Shown one piece after another: positions 1 through 8,640 of a stretch of 64,000 nt of DNA. Source of the stretch: CAWGCE01 sp964480915 (GTDB lineage Bacteria; Planctomycetota; Planctomycetia; Pirellulales; Pirellulaceae); assembly GCA_964480915.1 (NCBI GenBank), contig CAYZRS010000017.1:31310-95309 (forward strand), in the 5' to 3' direction. Each line of letters opens with the position of its first letter. Positions within the stretch are counted from its first letter, which is position 1. The translations under genes and the position numbers were made by a program. The notes under the pieces were generated by a model that saw nothing but the letters and a program-made list of their open reading frames with translations, was not told the origin of the DNA and made no database searches.

Positions 1-42
1 GAGAAAGCGAAAGAGATTATCGCCGGAATGCTTGCCGGTTGA
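1..42 (+). CDS. 3' end of an unidentified gene (partial)
   Basis: The first 42 bases read in frame 1 as EKAKEIIAGMLAG followed by TGA. The reading frame is open from the window edge. It converges on the small minus-strand gene that ends one base later. Thirteen residues are too few to identify the product; only the 3' end of a plus-strand gene is claimed, and it could also be chance. Confidence 0.45.
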   Translation, partial: EKAKEIIAGMLAG

Positions 43-258
43 TCAACGGATTTTCTTATTCCGGCGGTGATGTATCCCTTTGATCGGCGCCATGTGGCGT
101 CGTCGTCGGTGTTTGTTCGTCGCTTTCCCACGCGGAGCTCGATCGAATTTGTAATCGACCGGCAACTCGGATCGTCGCTGTGCTTGAATGTCGCGCGTCC
201 GCAATCGGGCTTCCGCAGCGGCAGCGTCCTCGTCGTAGAATTCGTTTAAACTGATCAT
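43..258 (-). CDS. small basic hypothetical protein
   Basis: A 71-residue protein beginning MISLNEFYDED. It has an acidic/Ala-rich N-terminal third and a strongly basic C-terminal half rich in Arg, His and Lys (HRRRRH, HHRRNKK). An ATG further upstream at 300 exists, but the ATG at 258 is preceded at good spacing by GGAAGGAG, so it is taken as the start. The composition suggests nucleic-acid or ribosome binding, but this is inference; I recognise no family. It is divergent from the next gene, with about 110 bases between the starts. Confidence 0.6.
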   Translation of the reverse strand: MISLNEFYDEDAAAAEARLRTRDIQAQRRSELPVDYKFDRAPRGKATNKHRRRRHMAPIKGIHHRRNKKIR

Positions 259-367
259 GCTCTGCTCCTTCCGTTCCCTGATAAAAGAGTAGACGATCAA
301 ACTGGCTCGACCTTACGTATCAAGTGTCGAATCTGACCATTTCTCCTATCTGAGGAAGTCCTTCTTC

Positions 368-1717
368 ATGTACGCAAAAACATCCATTTTGGTTCTCGCG
401 ATTTGCTTTTTCCCTTTATCCGCAGGGAAAAGCGCAGCCATGTTTGCCAGGCCAGTGGCGGCGCCGTTGGAGCGTATTGCAGCAAACATTCAGTCGTACA
501 TTGACCAGCACCCGAACGAAGGTAAGGCGTATTACCATCTGGCACGGGCCAATTATTTGTCGTTTATCAATCGGTCGCATTTGGTCCCCCAGTCGGGAGA
601 ACACAACGGTTTGCCGTCGCTCGCACCGGATCATTTACTGGGAAACCACATTGACAATGCGCGCTTCGCAGAAGCAAAAAGGCGGGCACTGAAAGAGGCT
701 GGAGTGGCGTCGGAAGATGCGCTGCCTGATGCGGCGCAACAGGGGTTTTACGATGGACTCTATAAAATTCAGAGCGCTTTAACGACCGAAGGGTGGGAGC
801 CACCTAAACTAAGTCCAGAAGACGCTTTCGCGCGAGCCACTGCTGCGTTGACTGCCTTTGACAAAGCGATCGAACTGGAACCGAACCAGGGCCTTTACCA
901 TTTGGGTCGCGGCTCCTTAATCCAACAGATCTGTGAATTTCGAGAGCTGCACCGCGAATCGGCCCTTCCCGAGTCGCTGGTTCGCTTCGAGAAAGAGCAC
1001 GCGTGCGAGGCGTACCGCGCCGCCTTTGATGTCTCGATCGATGAAGACTTGGACCGTGAGAATATGCCACTCGGTGGACTCTCCGATGTCGTTTCTCACG
1101 AAGCGGGCAGCGCATGGTTGAAACTATGCAGCAACGCGCCGGTCCAAGAACGGGCAGAAGTGAAAGAGGCAGTTGCCAAGTTGAAGAAGCTGCGCATGGG
1201 ACCGATCACTCCGATCGTATTCAGTTTGCAATCGGTCGATTCCATCCGTGACTTGGTGGGCACGGCGGTTGTTTCGTACGACTTTGATGGCGACGGTTGC
1301 GCTGAGGATTGGCAGTGGATTAAGCCGACCGCCGGATTCTTGGTTTGGATGGATGGCAGTCAGGAAGCGGTATCCGGCGTCCGGTTGTTCGGGAGCCATA
1401 CGTTCAACATGCTCTGGGAGAATGGGTTTGAACCGCTCCAGGCGTTGGACGATGATGCGAATGGCTGGTTGGGCGGAACCGAACTAAAAGGCCTGGCCGT
1501 CTGGTTCGACAGGAATTCCGACGGTCGTTCGCAAACTGGCGAGATCGTCTCTTTAGCGAGTCTCGGGGTCCGTCGATTAGCGACGCATGCGGACACAACC
1601 GACGCCGGAATGCTAACCAATTCGGCCGGTCTGGATCTTGAATCGGGAGAATCGTTGCCGCTTTGGGATTGGTTGGCGCGTCCCGTGAGTGCGTTCGATC
1701 GGTCGACGGTTAGGTAG
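368..1717 (+). CDS. secreted TPR-like protein with C-terminal EF-hand-like loops
   Basis: A 449-residue protein with an N-terminal signal peptide (about residues 1-24, hydrophobic core SILVLAICFFPLSAG), so probably exported. The N-terminal half has TPR-like helices (GKAYYHLARANYLSF; FDKAIELEPNQGLYHLGRG). The C-terminal third carries Ca-binding-like loops: DFDGDGCAEDW, then DDDANGWLGGTELKG and DRNSDGRSQTGEI. This arrangement resembles planctomycete secreted proteins with dockerin/EF-hand-like tails. The start is supported by GAGGAAG upstream. No enzymatic motif was seen; the function is unknown. Confidence 0.75.
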   Translation: MYAKTSILVLAICFFPLSAGKSAAMFARPVAAPLERIAANIQSYIDQHPNEGKAYYHLARANYLSFINRSHLVPQSGEHNGLPSLAPDHLLGNHIDNARFAEAKRRALKEAGVASEDALPDAAQQGFYDGLYKIQSALTTEGWEPPKLSPEDAFARATAALTAFDKAIELEPNQGLYHLGRGSLIQQICEFRELHRESALPESLVRFEKEHACEAYRAAFDVSIDEDLDRENMPLGGLSDVVSHEAGSAWLKLCSNAPVQERAEVKEAVAKLKKLRMGPITPIVFSLQSVDSIRDLVGTAVVSYDFDGDGCAEDWQWIKPTAGFLVWMDGSQEAVSGVRLFGSHTFNMLWENGFEPLQALDDDANGWLGGTELKGLAVWFDRNSDGRSQTGEIVSLASLGVRRLATHADTTDAGMLTNSAGLDLESGESLPLWDWLARPVSAFDRSTVR

Positions 1718-1800
1718 ACGATCGTCCACAATGGGCTTTCGAGCGGCGCTTGCTCGTTTCGCCGTCTAGTAAGCCCACGCGAGTCCTCACGCACCGTACA

Positions 1801-1834
1801 TGAACGTCGATACAGACTGAACGTCGATACAGAC
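1801..1834. repeat. 17-bp perfect tandem direct repeat (2 copies)
   Basis: The unit TGAACGTCGATACAGAC occurs twice back to back (1801-1817 and 1818-1834). It lies in the space between the convergent secreted TPR gene and tpx. It may be a replication-slippage duplication; no function is implied. Confidence 0.85.
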
Positions 1835-1862
1835 GCGGGCGTCGGCGGCTATCGACGAAACG

Positions 1863-1902
1863 AAAAAAACGGCGTGGCTTGCGGAGGCAGGCCACGCCGT
1901 TT
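1863..1902 (-). terminator. rho-independent terminator downstream of tpx
   Basis: A nearly perfect inverted repeat pairs 1867-1882 with 1887-1902 (GGCGTGG.../...CCACGCC), closed by a four-base loop. Read on the minus strand, the hairpin is followed by a T-rich run (GTTTTTTTCG). It lies 30 bases after the tpx stop. The other direction has only a short T run, so any bidirectional action would be weak. Confidence 0.8.
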
Positions 1903-1931
1903 CGAATTGGATACGGTCGGTGATACCGAGC

Positions 1932-2447
1932 TTAGCTCTTGGCCGCAGCGAGTGCTGCGTCGTAGTTGGGATGTTCTGCGATTTCGCCCACGTACTCGAC
2001 GTGCTTGATCTTGTCATCGGCGCCGATCACGAAGATCGCCCGGCACAGGCAGCGATCGAGCGCTCCGCCCTTGATTAGGACGCCGTACTTTTCACCAAAC
2101 TCGCTGCAGCGGTGAGCGCTGAGCGTTGTCACATTTTCAACGCCTTCGGCACCGCACCAACGCTTTTGGCCGAACGGCAAATCCATGCTGACAACCTGGA
2201 CGACAACGTCCGGCATCTCTTTAACGTGATCGTTGAATTGCTTGGTTTCCTGATGGCAAACCGGCGTATCCAACGAAGGCACGGTTGCGATGATGCGAAC
2301 CTTGCCGGCTGTGCTCGCCAAATTGACTTCGGCGAGACCGTTGTCCTGCAGCGAGAAGTCGGGTGCGGCATCGCCTACGTTGAGTTCGTTGCCGGCAATC
2401 TCGATCGGATTGCCTTTCAAAGTGACGGCTTGGCGTGTTTCGGCCAT
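1932..2447 (-). CDS. tpx: thiol peroxidase (Tpx-type peroxiredoxin)
   Basis: A 171-residue atypical 2-Cys peroxiredoxin that reduces hydroperoxides with thioredoxin as the usual electron donor. The peroxidatic Cys64 lies in SLDTPVCHQETKQFN, and the resolving Cys98 in KRWCGAEGVENV; both match the Tpx family pattern. The length fits the family (about 165-170 residues). An open frame continues upstream to 2570, but the ATG at 2447 is preceded by GGAGA and begins with the family-typical N-terminus (VTLKGNPIEIAG). It is probably transcribed alone, with a terminator directly downstream. Confidence 0.95.
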   Translation of the reverse strand: MAETRQAVTLKGNPIEIAGNELNVGDAAPDFSLQDNGLAEVNLASTAGKVRIIATVPSLDTPVCHQETKQFNDHVKEMPDVVVQVVSMDLPFGQKRWCGAEGVENVTTLSAHRCSEFGEKYGVLIKGGALDRCLCRAIFVIGADDKIKHVEYVGEIAEHPNYDAALAAAKS

Positions 2448-2665
2448 GGTTTCATCTCCTGAGAATATCGTGATTCGCGGTAAAGGCGTGATTGGGTGGA
2501 CGCCGCGGTTGGGCTCGCGGACATGTACCAACGAACCGCGCAGTATCTGACGATGCTTTGCCAGATTCAAGGGGATACGGGCTGGGCGGCGGCAACCGCG
2601 GAGAATTCGAGGAAAACGACGGCCAGCATCGCGTTCACTCGGTCGACGGCCCTCTTTGAGCCGGT

Positions 2666-2872
2666 CTAGCCCCAGACGACTTCGAGATCGTTGTCGATGA
2701 ATTCGACGCCTTCGACGCGCCGGACAGCTTCTTGGGCCATCTGCTTCTGGAAATAGCTGCTAACAGTGCCCATGATCGTGACCTTGCCGTGGCTCGTTTC
2801 GAAGCGAAGGCGGCGCTGAGCCAAGTGGGGCGTCTTATCGATGGCTTTCGCCACGCGGGTGGTTAGGTCCAT
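2666..2872 (-). CDS. BON-domain protein
   Basis: A single BON domain of about 68 residues fills the protein: DLTTRVAKAIDKTPHL, then the conserved hydrophobic/Gly pattern HGKVTIMGTVSSYFQKQ, then AVRRVEGVEFIDNDLEVV. BON domains are small alpha/beta modules often linked to membranes or lipids in periplasmic proteins, but here no signal peptide is evident from the ATG at 2872. Longer frames start at 2956 or 3055; the longest would overlap serA. None of the starts has a good ribosome-binding site, so the start is uncertain. Confidence 0.7.
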   Translation of the reverse strand: MDLTTRVAKAIDKTPHLAQRRLRFETSHGKVTIMGTVSSYFQKQMAQEAVRRVEGVEFIDNDLEVVWG

Positions 2873-3039
2873 CCGTCGGGTCCGTGTCTCGAGTGCTAAA
2901 TTGTCAACTGGACAAGTATCGGTTGCAAAAATGCGACTGTGGTCTGTTATCACCATGCCGAGGCGTACAAATTGACCAAAAATGGACAATCGGGACGGAT
3001 GTTCCCGATTATGCAGGCCAGAATGGCGAAGCGTCCCGG

Positions 3040-4668
3040 TTACCCCTGCAGCCAAACAGGCAGCTCACCCGCCGATGGAAGGGTGATGACGACCGCGTTT
3101 TCGATTTCTGAGTGATCCAAAACGGCCGCCACGGCGTCGGCACTTGGCTGGGCGTCCAGATTGAGAACTCCCACGGCCGACCCACCTGGGTTCTTGTCGG
3201 CTCGTCCCACGGACATTTGGCCAATGTTGACGCTGTGCGAACCGAACGTCGTCCCGACGCTGCCGATGATCCCGGGCACGTCTTTGTGCTTAAAAATCAG
3301 CATGACCCCATCGAGGTAAGCTTCCAGGCGATATTCGTCCAACATGATCAATCGCGGCATGTCATTGCCGAAGAGCGTGCCGGTGGCCGTGTGCTTGTCC
3401 CCCGCGGTTTCCAATGAAGCCCTGATGGACGAGCTGAATGGGCCCGGTTCAGACGATGTTTCGACCGCCACTTCAATGCCACGATCTTTGAGCAGCAATT
3501 CGGCATTAACGACGTTCACGTCTTCGTCGAGCGATTTTTCGAGCAGTCCGGCGCAGAAGGCCGAGGTGAGCAAGCGGGTGTCTTTGTTGGCCACATCACC
3601 GCGATAGGTGAGCGTGCATTTGTTCGGGTTGCCTTCCTGCCATTGCGAGAGCAGAAGTCCAAGCCGGTGGCTGAGGTTCATGAAGCCGCGCAGCGACTCC
3701 AACGACTTCGGATCGAGTGCTGCCGTGTTGACGGCATGTTTGACTTCGCCCGTCGTAAGGTAGTTAACGGTCAATTCGACCGCTTCCAACGCGACCTCTT
3801 TTTGAGCTTCCTCGGTGCTGGCACCTAGGTGGGGTGTGCAGAGCGCATTGGGGGCCTGGAACAGTGGACTGTCGGTACACGGCTCATTCTCAAAAACATC
3901 GAGGGCGACGCCCCCCAGTTTTCCTGATTCAAGTCCTTGCTGCAGCGCCGACTCGTCATAAATTCCACCTCGAGCGCAGTTGATCAGGCGGGCTCCCTCT
4001 TTCAACAATCCTAAATCGTCGACGTTGATCAGGCCCCGCGTCTCTTCCGTCAGCGGTGTATGGACGGTCATGAAATCGATGCGAGGCAGCATCTCTTTGA
4101 CTTTGCTGACCGGTTCGATTCCCAACTCCTGAGCCTTCTCTGGTGCCAAGAATGGGTCGAAGCCGATGACGCTCATGCCGAATGCCTGAGCGCGACTGGC
4201 CACTTCGCGGCCGATACGACCCAGTCCGACGACGCCTAGCGTTTTGCCGTACAGCTGAGAGCCCATGTAAGTCTTGCGATCCCAGCGTCCCTGTTTCAAG
4301 CTGGCATGGGCCGGGGCCAGGTTTCTCGCCAGTCCCAGCATCAAGGCAAACGCGTGTTCGGCAGTGCTGATCGTATTTCCGGAGGGAGTATTCATCACGA
4401 CGATTCCCAACCGCTTGGCGGCGAGTTTGTCGATATTGTCTGTGCCCACGCCGGCGCGCACAATCGCTTTCAGGCGTCGGTTTCCTTCCAGCGCCGTCGC
4501 ATCGATCGTCACGCCGCTACGACAAATTGCCGCATCGAATTCCGTGAGTGCCTGTTTGAGCTCCGCACCCCTCAGGCCGGTGCGCACTTCATGCTCAATC
4601 TCGGTGGCCGCATCCAGTTTGGCCAATCCTTCGGGTGCCAGATTGTCCAGGACAATGACTTTTTGCAT
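3040..4668 (-). CDS. serA: D-3-phosphoglycerate dehydrogenase
   Basis: A 542-residue, full-length long-type SerA. It oxidises 3-phosphoglycerate to 3-phosphohydroxypyruvate with NAD+, the first step of serine synthesis. Visible parts are an N-terminal substrate domain, a Rossmann NAD site (GVVGLGRIGREVASRAQAFG, about residues 144-163), the catalytic region NCARGGIYDESAL and PHLGASTEEAQ, then the intervening domain and a C-terminal ACT domain (MLIFKHKDVPGIIGSVG) that usually mediates serine feedback. The start lies three bases after the serC stop, so the two are surely co-transcribed and probably translationally coupled. Confidence 0.97.
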   Translation of the reverse strand: MQKVIVLDNLAPEGLAKLDAATEIEHEVRTGLRGAELKQALTEFDAAICRSGVTIDATALEGNRRLKAIVRAGVGTDNIDKLAAKRLGIVVMNTPSGNTISTAEHAFALMLGLARNLAPAHASLKQGRWDRKTYMGSQLYGKTLGVVGLGRIGREVASRAQAFGMSVIGFDPFLAPEKAQELGIEPVSKVKEMLPRIDFMTVHTPLTEETRGLINVDDLGLLKEGARLINCARGGIYDESALQQGLESGKLGGVALDVFENEPCTDSPLFQAPNALCTPHLGASTEEAQKEVALEAVELTVNYLTTGEVKHAVNTAALDPKSLESLRGFMNLSHRLGLLLSQWQEGNPNKCTLTYRGDVANKDTRLLTSAFCAGLLEKSLDEDVNVVNAELLLKDRGIEVAVETSSEPGPFSSSIRASLETAGDKHTATGTLFGNDMPRLIMLDEYRLEAYLDGVMLIFKHKDVPGIIGSVGTTFGSHSVNIGQMSVGRADKNPGGSAVGVLNLDAQPSADAVAAVLDHSEIENAVVITLPSAGELPVWLQG

Positions 4669-4671
4669 GAT

Positions 4672-5754
4672 TTACGCCTGATGTTCTTGATGGAATGCGA
4701 TCATGAAATCTCGAAGAACCTCGACACTGGCCAGTGGCATCGCGTTGTAGACCGAGGCTCGAATGCCGCCGACGCTGCGGTGACCTTTCAGATTGACTAA
4801 CTGTTGTTTGGCTGCCTCGGCAACAAACTTACTGTCCAATTCTTCGCTGGGCAGGTTGAAGACGACGTTCATTAAAGAACGGCTGTCGGCGGCGGCATGC
4901 GGTTTGTAGAAGCCGGCCGACTTATCGATTGCATCGTACAGCAACGCCGATTTCTGACGATTCAACTCCCGCATTTTTTCCAACCCACCGACCGAGTCTC
5001 TGAGCCAATCGCCAATCAACTTGATGACGTAGATGCCGAAAGTGGGCGGGGTGTTGTACATCGAATCGTTTTCGGCTTGGATCTGGTAGTTCATATAAGA
5101 CGGCAAACTCGTCGAACTGCGCTCCAGCAGGTCCTTGCGAATGATGACCACGGTCACGCCGGCCGGTCCAGCGTTCTTCTGCGCACAAGCGTAGATCATC
5201 CCGTACTTTTCAATGGGCAACGGTCGACACATGAAGTCAGAAGAACAATCGCAGACCAATGGAATGTCGCCGACCGCCGGCTCTTGACCAAATTGAACGC
5301 CCTGAATCGTTTCGTTGGACGTCACGTGAACGAATTGAGCCGCCGGATCGAGGTCCAGTTCATCGTCCGAGGGAAACCGCACGAAGCCTTGCTCGCTACC
5401 ATTCCAAGCGGCCCCGGCGCCGCCCAGGTTCTTCGCCTCTTCCAGCGCTTTCTTGCCCCACGTGCCGGTAACGATGTACTGGCCGATGCCCAAGTTCATG
5501 GGAATCATCGCAAACTGCAGTCGTGACCCGCCTTGCAAAAACAAGACTTCATAGTTGTCAGGGACTTTTAGCAGTTCCCGGATGTTCGTCTGAGCCGCCG
5601 CGTGAATCGCTTTGAATTCGGCGCTCCGGTGGCTGATTTCCATCACCGACATTCCCAAACCGGGAAGCGATAACATCTCATCACGAATTTGAGCCAGGAC
5701 CGATTCCGGCATAATCGCCGGGCCGGCTGCGAAGTTGTGAACGCGGTCAGACAT
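4672..5754 (-). CDS. serC: phosphoserine aminotransferase
   Basis: A 360-residue PLP enzyme of aminotransferase class V, making O-phosphoserine from phosphohydroxypyruvate and glutamate. Family marks include the N-terminal NFAAGPAIMPESVL, the phosphate/PLP loop LFLQGGSRLQFAMIPMN, and the PLP lysine Lys193 in YACAQKNAGPAG. It is the first gene of a serC-serA pair, with serA starting three bases after its stop. Together they supply serine, which the glycine cleavage operon nearby can interconvert with glycine and one-carbon units. Confidence 0.97.
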   Translation of the reverse strand: MSDRVHNFAAGPAIMPESVLAQIRDEMLSLPGLGMSVMEISHRSAEFKAIHAAAQTNIRELLKVPDNYEVLFLQGGSRLQFAMIPMNLGIGQYIVTGTWGKKALEEAKNLGGAGAAWNGSEQGFVRFPSDDELDLDPAAQFVHVTSNETIQGVQFGQEPAVGDIPLVCDCSSDFMCRPLPIEKYGMIYACAQKNAGPAGVTVVIIRKDLLERSSTSLPSYMNYQIQAENDSMYNTPPTFGIYVIKLIGDWLRDSVGGLEKMRELNRQKSALLYDAIDKSAGFYKPHAAADSRSLMNVVFNLPSEELDSKFVAEAAKQQLVNLKGHRSVGGIRASVYNAMPLASVEVLRDFMIAFHQEHQA

Positions 5755-5906
5755 GGTTAGGCGTGCCCTGTGTGCAGAAAGAAAATAGGACGAACTGGGG
5801 ATTCTACGTCTACTGGGTCAGCCTGAGAAGTCGTTGCGCCGATCATTCAACGAGGCGCCATTCATGCGAACTGCTGCCAGAGCACGACCAGTCGGCAGAT
5901 AGGATG

Positions 5907-6872
5907 TCACCGCGTCGTGTGGGGAACACTGCCCATTTGCGTCGGCTGGCCGATCCGGCTGGCGAGGTTGATTGACTGCTGTAGCGACGCGATCCGCTGG
6001 GCGACGCCCGGCTGTCGGTTGTTGAGATTATAGGCTTGCTGGTAGTTGGTCAGCGCTTGAGCCAGTTGCCCCTGGCTCTCGCGCAATTGCCCAAGCGCGG
6101 TCCAGGCGCGCGTATTGTTCGCTTCGACGTACAAGGCGCTGGTCAGTTCGCGTTCGGCCGAGTCTTTGTCGCCAAATTCTTCGTACAGCCGCGCCAGTTC
6201 AATCTTTGGGTCGGCCAGTTGAGGGTTACGAGCGCTCCATCGTTTCATCAAAGTGAAAGCGCTCTCTGGCCGATTGGTGTCGACGAGCAAGGCAGCCAAC
6301 CCGCGATGGCAATCGACGTGATTGGGTGATAAATCGAGGCACTGGTGATACAGGCCTTCGGATTGCCGCAACCAATTCGAATCGGTGTTCTGTTTCCCGA
6401 TGACGTGGTAGGTCGATGCCAGATTGTAGTATGCGTTGGCGTCGTTTGGATTGGAAACGAGCGCCCGTTGAAAGCTCTGGATCGCTTCGTTGAAGCGGCC
6501 CGATTGGAAATGTCGTGCGCCGTCCAAGTTTCTTCCCCGCGCCGACATGCTGCAGCCGACTTGCGACATGAGTAGAAGACTGGCGATGCCTAAGGCGAGC
6601 CAAATGGCTGGCGGAGTTTCAGGATGCCCATAGGCGACTTGTGGCGCTGTTGGATTTTGCACGTCGTAGGTCCTGGCAGTTGATCGGTTCGAGCGCCCCG
6701 GCGCACGAGCTTGTGACTCTGGGATGACAAGGCCGGAGACGATACCGGCGGTAGAAGCACCGAACAAGGGCGTTTCGATGACTTGTGGATCGTAGCCAAG
6801 AGAGGGCCAGGGAAGACGGGATTCGAGCCGTCGCGACCGGCGGGCAGCTTGCATCCATGCCTGCTGCATCAC
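5907..6872 (-). CDS. membrane-anchored TPR protein
   Basis: About 321 residues. A hydrophobic segment (IWLALGIASLLLMSQVGC, about residues 90-107) ends in a lipobox-like VGC, but it lies behind an unusual 88-residue N-terminal extension without a nearer start codon. It is therefore either a TM anchor or a lipoprotein signal with a mis-set start. After it come at least four TPR-like units (ARHFQSGRFNEAIQSFQRAL; AYYNLASTYHVIG; ARLYEEFGDKDSAERELTSAL; QLRESQGQLAQALTNYQQA). The listed start is GTG at 6872, with ATG at 6869. Likely an assembly scaffold in the envelope; the partner is unknown. Confidence 0.75.
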   Translation of the reverse strand: MMQQAWMQAARRSRRLESRLPWPSLGYDPQVIETPLFGASTAGIVSGLVIPESQARAPGRSNRSTARTYDVQNPTAPQVAYGHPETPPAIWLALGIASLLLMSQVGCSMSARGRNLDGARHFQSGRFNEAIQSFQRALVSNPNDANAYYNLASTYHVIGKQNTDSNWLRQSEGLYHQCLDLSPNHVDCHRGLAALLVDTNRPESAFTLMKRWSARNPQLADPKIELARLYEEFGDKDSAERELTSALYVEANNTRAWTALGQLRESQGQLAQALTNYQQAYNLNNRQPGVAQRIASLQQSINLASRIGQPTQMGSVPHTTR

Positions 6873-6892
6873 CCGGTCGTGTTCAGAAAACG

Positions 6893-7399
6893 CTAGCTCT
6901 TGGGCTCCGCGTCAAAGTCTGTGGCGTTTGCTGCGGCTGTCGCATCGCTGCCGTCGGCCGGCAGTCCCGGGCCGAGCGGCATCTTTTGGTATCCGATCGA
7001 ACGGACGACTTCCAAAATCTCGCTGCAAGTGGGGAACATGCGGCCGTTGTTGCGCTTGTACACATCCATGGCGTGCATGAATTCGATTTCGTCGTTCGAG
7101 TAGTCTCGTTCGCAAGTCGTAGGATCGATCTGACGACGTCGTTGTACTTTTCGGTTTTCTTTTGCGACCGGGACGGCGGCCTGGCGGCGATCATTTTCGA
7201 TTCTACGATCGACTTCGACGATCGGATCGTTGGCCTCACCAGCTTCCGTGTCCGACGCTGCCGTCTTCTTGGTGGTTCGCTTGGTGGCCGATTTCTTAGT
7301 TGGCGACTTGGTCGTCTTCGTTTTGGTCGAACGTTTGGCAGTGCTCTTGCTGGTCGTCTTTTTTGTCGCAGTTTTTTTGGTTGTTGATTTTTTCGCCAC
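6893..7399 (-). CDS. histone H1-like Lys/Thr-rich protein with conserved C-terminal domain
   Basis: A 168-residue protein. Residues 1-47 are almost entirely Lys, Thr, Ser and Ala in KKT/TKK repeats, like the eukaryotic H1 tail and the bacterial Hc1/AlgP group. The C-terminal part is different: it contains CERDYSNDEIEFMHAMDVYK, then NNGRMFPTCSEILEVVRSIGY, which looks like a compact helical domain. The start is GTG at 7399, preceded by GGAGAG at seven bases. The likely role is DNA or RNA compaction/binding through the tail, which is inference. The downstream TPR gene begins 20 bases after its stop and may be co-transcribed. Confidence 0.8.
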   Translation of the reverse strand: MAKKSTTKKTATKKTTSKSTAKRSTKTKTTKSPTKKSATKRTTKKTAASDTEAGEANDPIVEVDRRIENDRRQAAVPVAKENRKVQRRRQIDPTTCERDYSNDEIEFMHAMDVYKRNNGRMFPTCSEILEVVRSIGYQKMPLGPGLPADGSDATAAANATDFDAEPKS

Positions 7400-7671
7400 G
7401 ATGACTCTCCGGGTGGGGTGTTTCGTAAGGACGACTCATCCTGTGAAAGCGATACCCTCCGTGGCAGCGTTGTCGTACCTGTAGCATCGGCGCGGAACTT
7501 AGGTAATTCTTAACGACTGCAAAAAGTCTCCGGATGCGCGAGTCCTGACGGATTAACCGGTTCGTCCGGTTTGCGTAGTCTTTGCGGATGTCGCGTCGGG
7601 GAGCTCGGAGATGGAACCGATGGGTTTGAACGAGCGCAGAGAGAGTCTCAGAGAAGCAAAGTCTAAAAAAT
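7400..7671. other. intergenic region upstream of the H1-like gene
   Basis: About 270 bases between the terminator of the FHA gene and the GTG start of the H1-like gene. It holds the ribosome-binding site GGAGAG next to the start and presumably the promoter of the H1-like gene. A 127-residue minus-strand open frame crosses it, but that is the H1 gene read in another frame plus non-conserved sequence. No RNA motif was seen. Confidence 0.5.
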
Positions 7672-7702
7672 AAGCCCACCGATGCCCCTGATCGGTGGGC
7701 TT
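7665..7702 (-). terminator. rho-independent terminator downstream of the FHA gene
   Basis: A perfect 12-bp inverted repeat (AAGCCCACCGAT at 7672-7683 and ATCGGTGGGCTT at 7691-7702) has a seven-base loop. Read on the minus strand it is followed by ATTTTTTAG. It lies 27 bases after the stop of the FHA gene. It is the clearest intrinsic terminator in the window. Confidence 0.9.
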
Positions 7703-7729
7703 CGTGACTGCCGATTTTTTCGATTAGGC

Positions 7730-8386
7730 TTAGGTGCCGCGGTTGTAGAGTTGCCGTAGCGTGTCGGCAGCGGCGTCACGCGATGTATCGGTGTCCTTCT
7801 GATCCTGAGAATTCGTTGGCAGTTTGCCGAACTCTTTCTTCTTCTTTTTCTTCTTCGCCGCCTTTTCAGCCTCTTCGACTTCGTCTTCTGGCTTTGGCGT
7901 GATGGTGGTCGTGACGGCCGAGTCGAGGTTGAATTCTCGCGTCGCCACGACCTCGTCCTCTTTGGATTCGTCTTCCATCAACCAATCAATCAGGCCGTCT
8001 TTGTTGGCTTGTTTGCCGGTTGTTGCGGCCACTTTTTGATTGACCGTATCCGTTCCCGTTTGGGTCGGAGTTTCGCTCTGGGAACTAATGATGACTTCCA
8101 GGTAGAGCGGGCCCACTTGAACGCGGTCGCCATCGGTGACTTCGGCCGCTTTTGCCAGCTTCTGACCGTTCAGGTGCGTCCCATTCCGGCTGCCAAGGTC
8201 TTTGACGTAAAGTCGATCTTCCTTGACGATAAAAGCACAGTGCTGTCGGCTGATCGCGTCACTTTGGGGGCGCAGGTTGCACCCTGTCGCGCGACCAATA
8301 ATGAACTGATTACCGTCAATCCGGAACAGTTTTCCGCTGCTTGAGCCTTTAGCGACTTTGAGTTGAGCTTGCATGCTGTGTGTCAT
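7730..8386 (-). CDS. FHA-domain protein
   Basis: A 218-residue protein with an N-terminal FHA domain (about residues 5-95). The canonical phosphothreonine-binding residues are visible: IIGRATGCNL, SRQHCAF and LGSRNGTHLNG. The C-terminal half is low complexity and charged, with acidic stretches, a run of seven lysines (AAKKKKKKKEFG) and an end RQLYNRGT. It probably reads out Ser/Thr kinase phosphorylation. The start at 8386 has GGGG upstream; a longer frame goes to 8593 but adds an unconserved segment. It is single, with its own terminator. Confidence 0.88.
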   Translation of the reverse strand: MTHSMQAQLKVAKGSSSGKLFRIDGNQFIIGRATGCNLRPQSDAISRQHCAFIVKEDRLYVKDLGSRNGTHLNGQKLAKAAEVTDGDRVQVGPLYLEVIISSQSETPTQTGTDTVNQKVAATTGKQANKDGLIDWLMEDESKEDEVVATREFNLDSAVTTTITPKPEDEVEEAEKAAKKKKKKKEFGKLPTNSQDQKDTDTSRDAAADTLRQLYNRGT

Positions 8387-8640
8387 CCCCGGTGTTCCGT
8401 CCAAGCTTCTATCATACCACGAATGTGGGGGGCCATAGGGCGTCCCGATTCGGCAGAAAACGAAGCTGTTTTCAGCGAATTTCGGCGAGTAAATAGGTAT
8501 GACGTAAAGGAATAAGGGAAAACGACTGCCGCGCGATTGATATAGATGAAAAAGACTCACGCGAGCCGACCGCTCTGTCTCTAAAGATATCAACTCGGCA
8601 TTCGCGGGTCAAAGCCTTGCTGGAAAGCCGATGAAATTCG

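Noticed and set aside
7296..7679. 127-residue minus-strand open frame
   Set aside because: It overlaps the Lys-rich 5' end of the H1-like gene in another frame and has no conserved pattern or ribosome-binding site.
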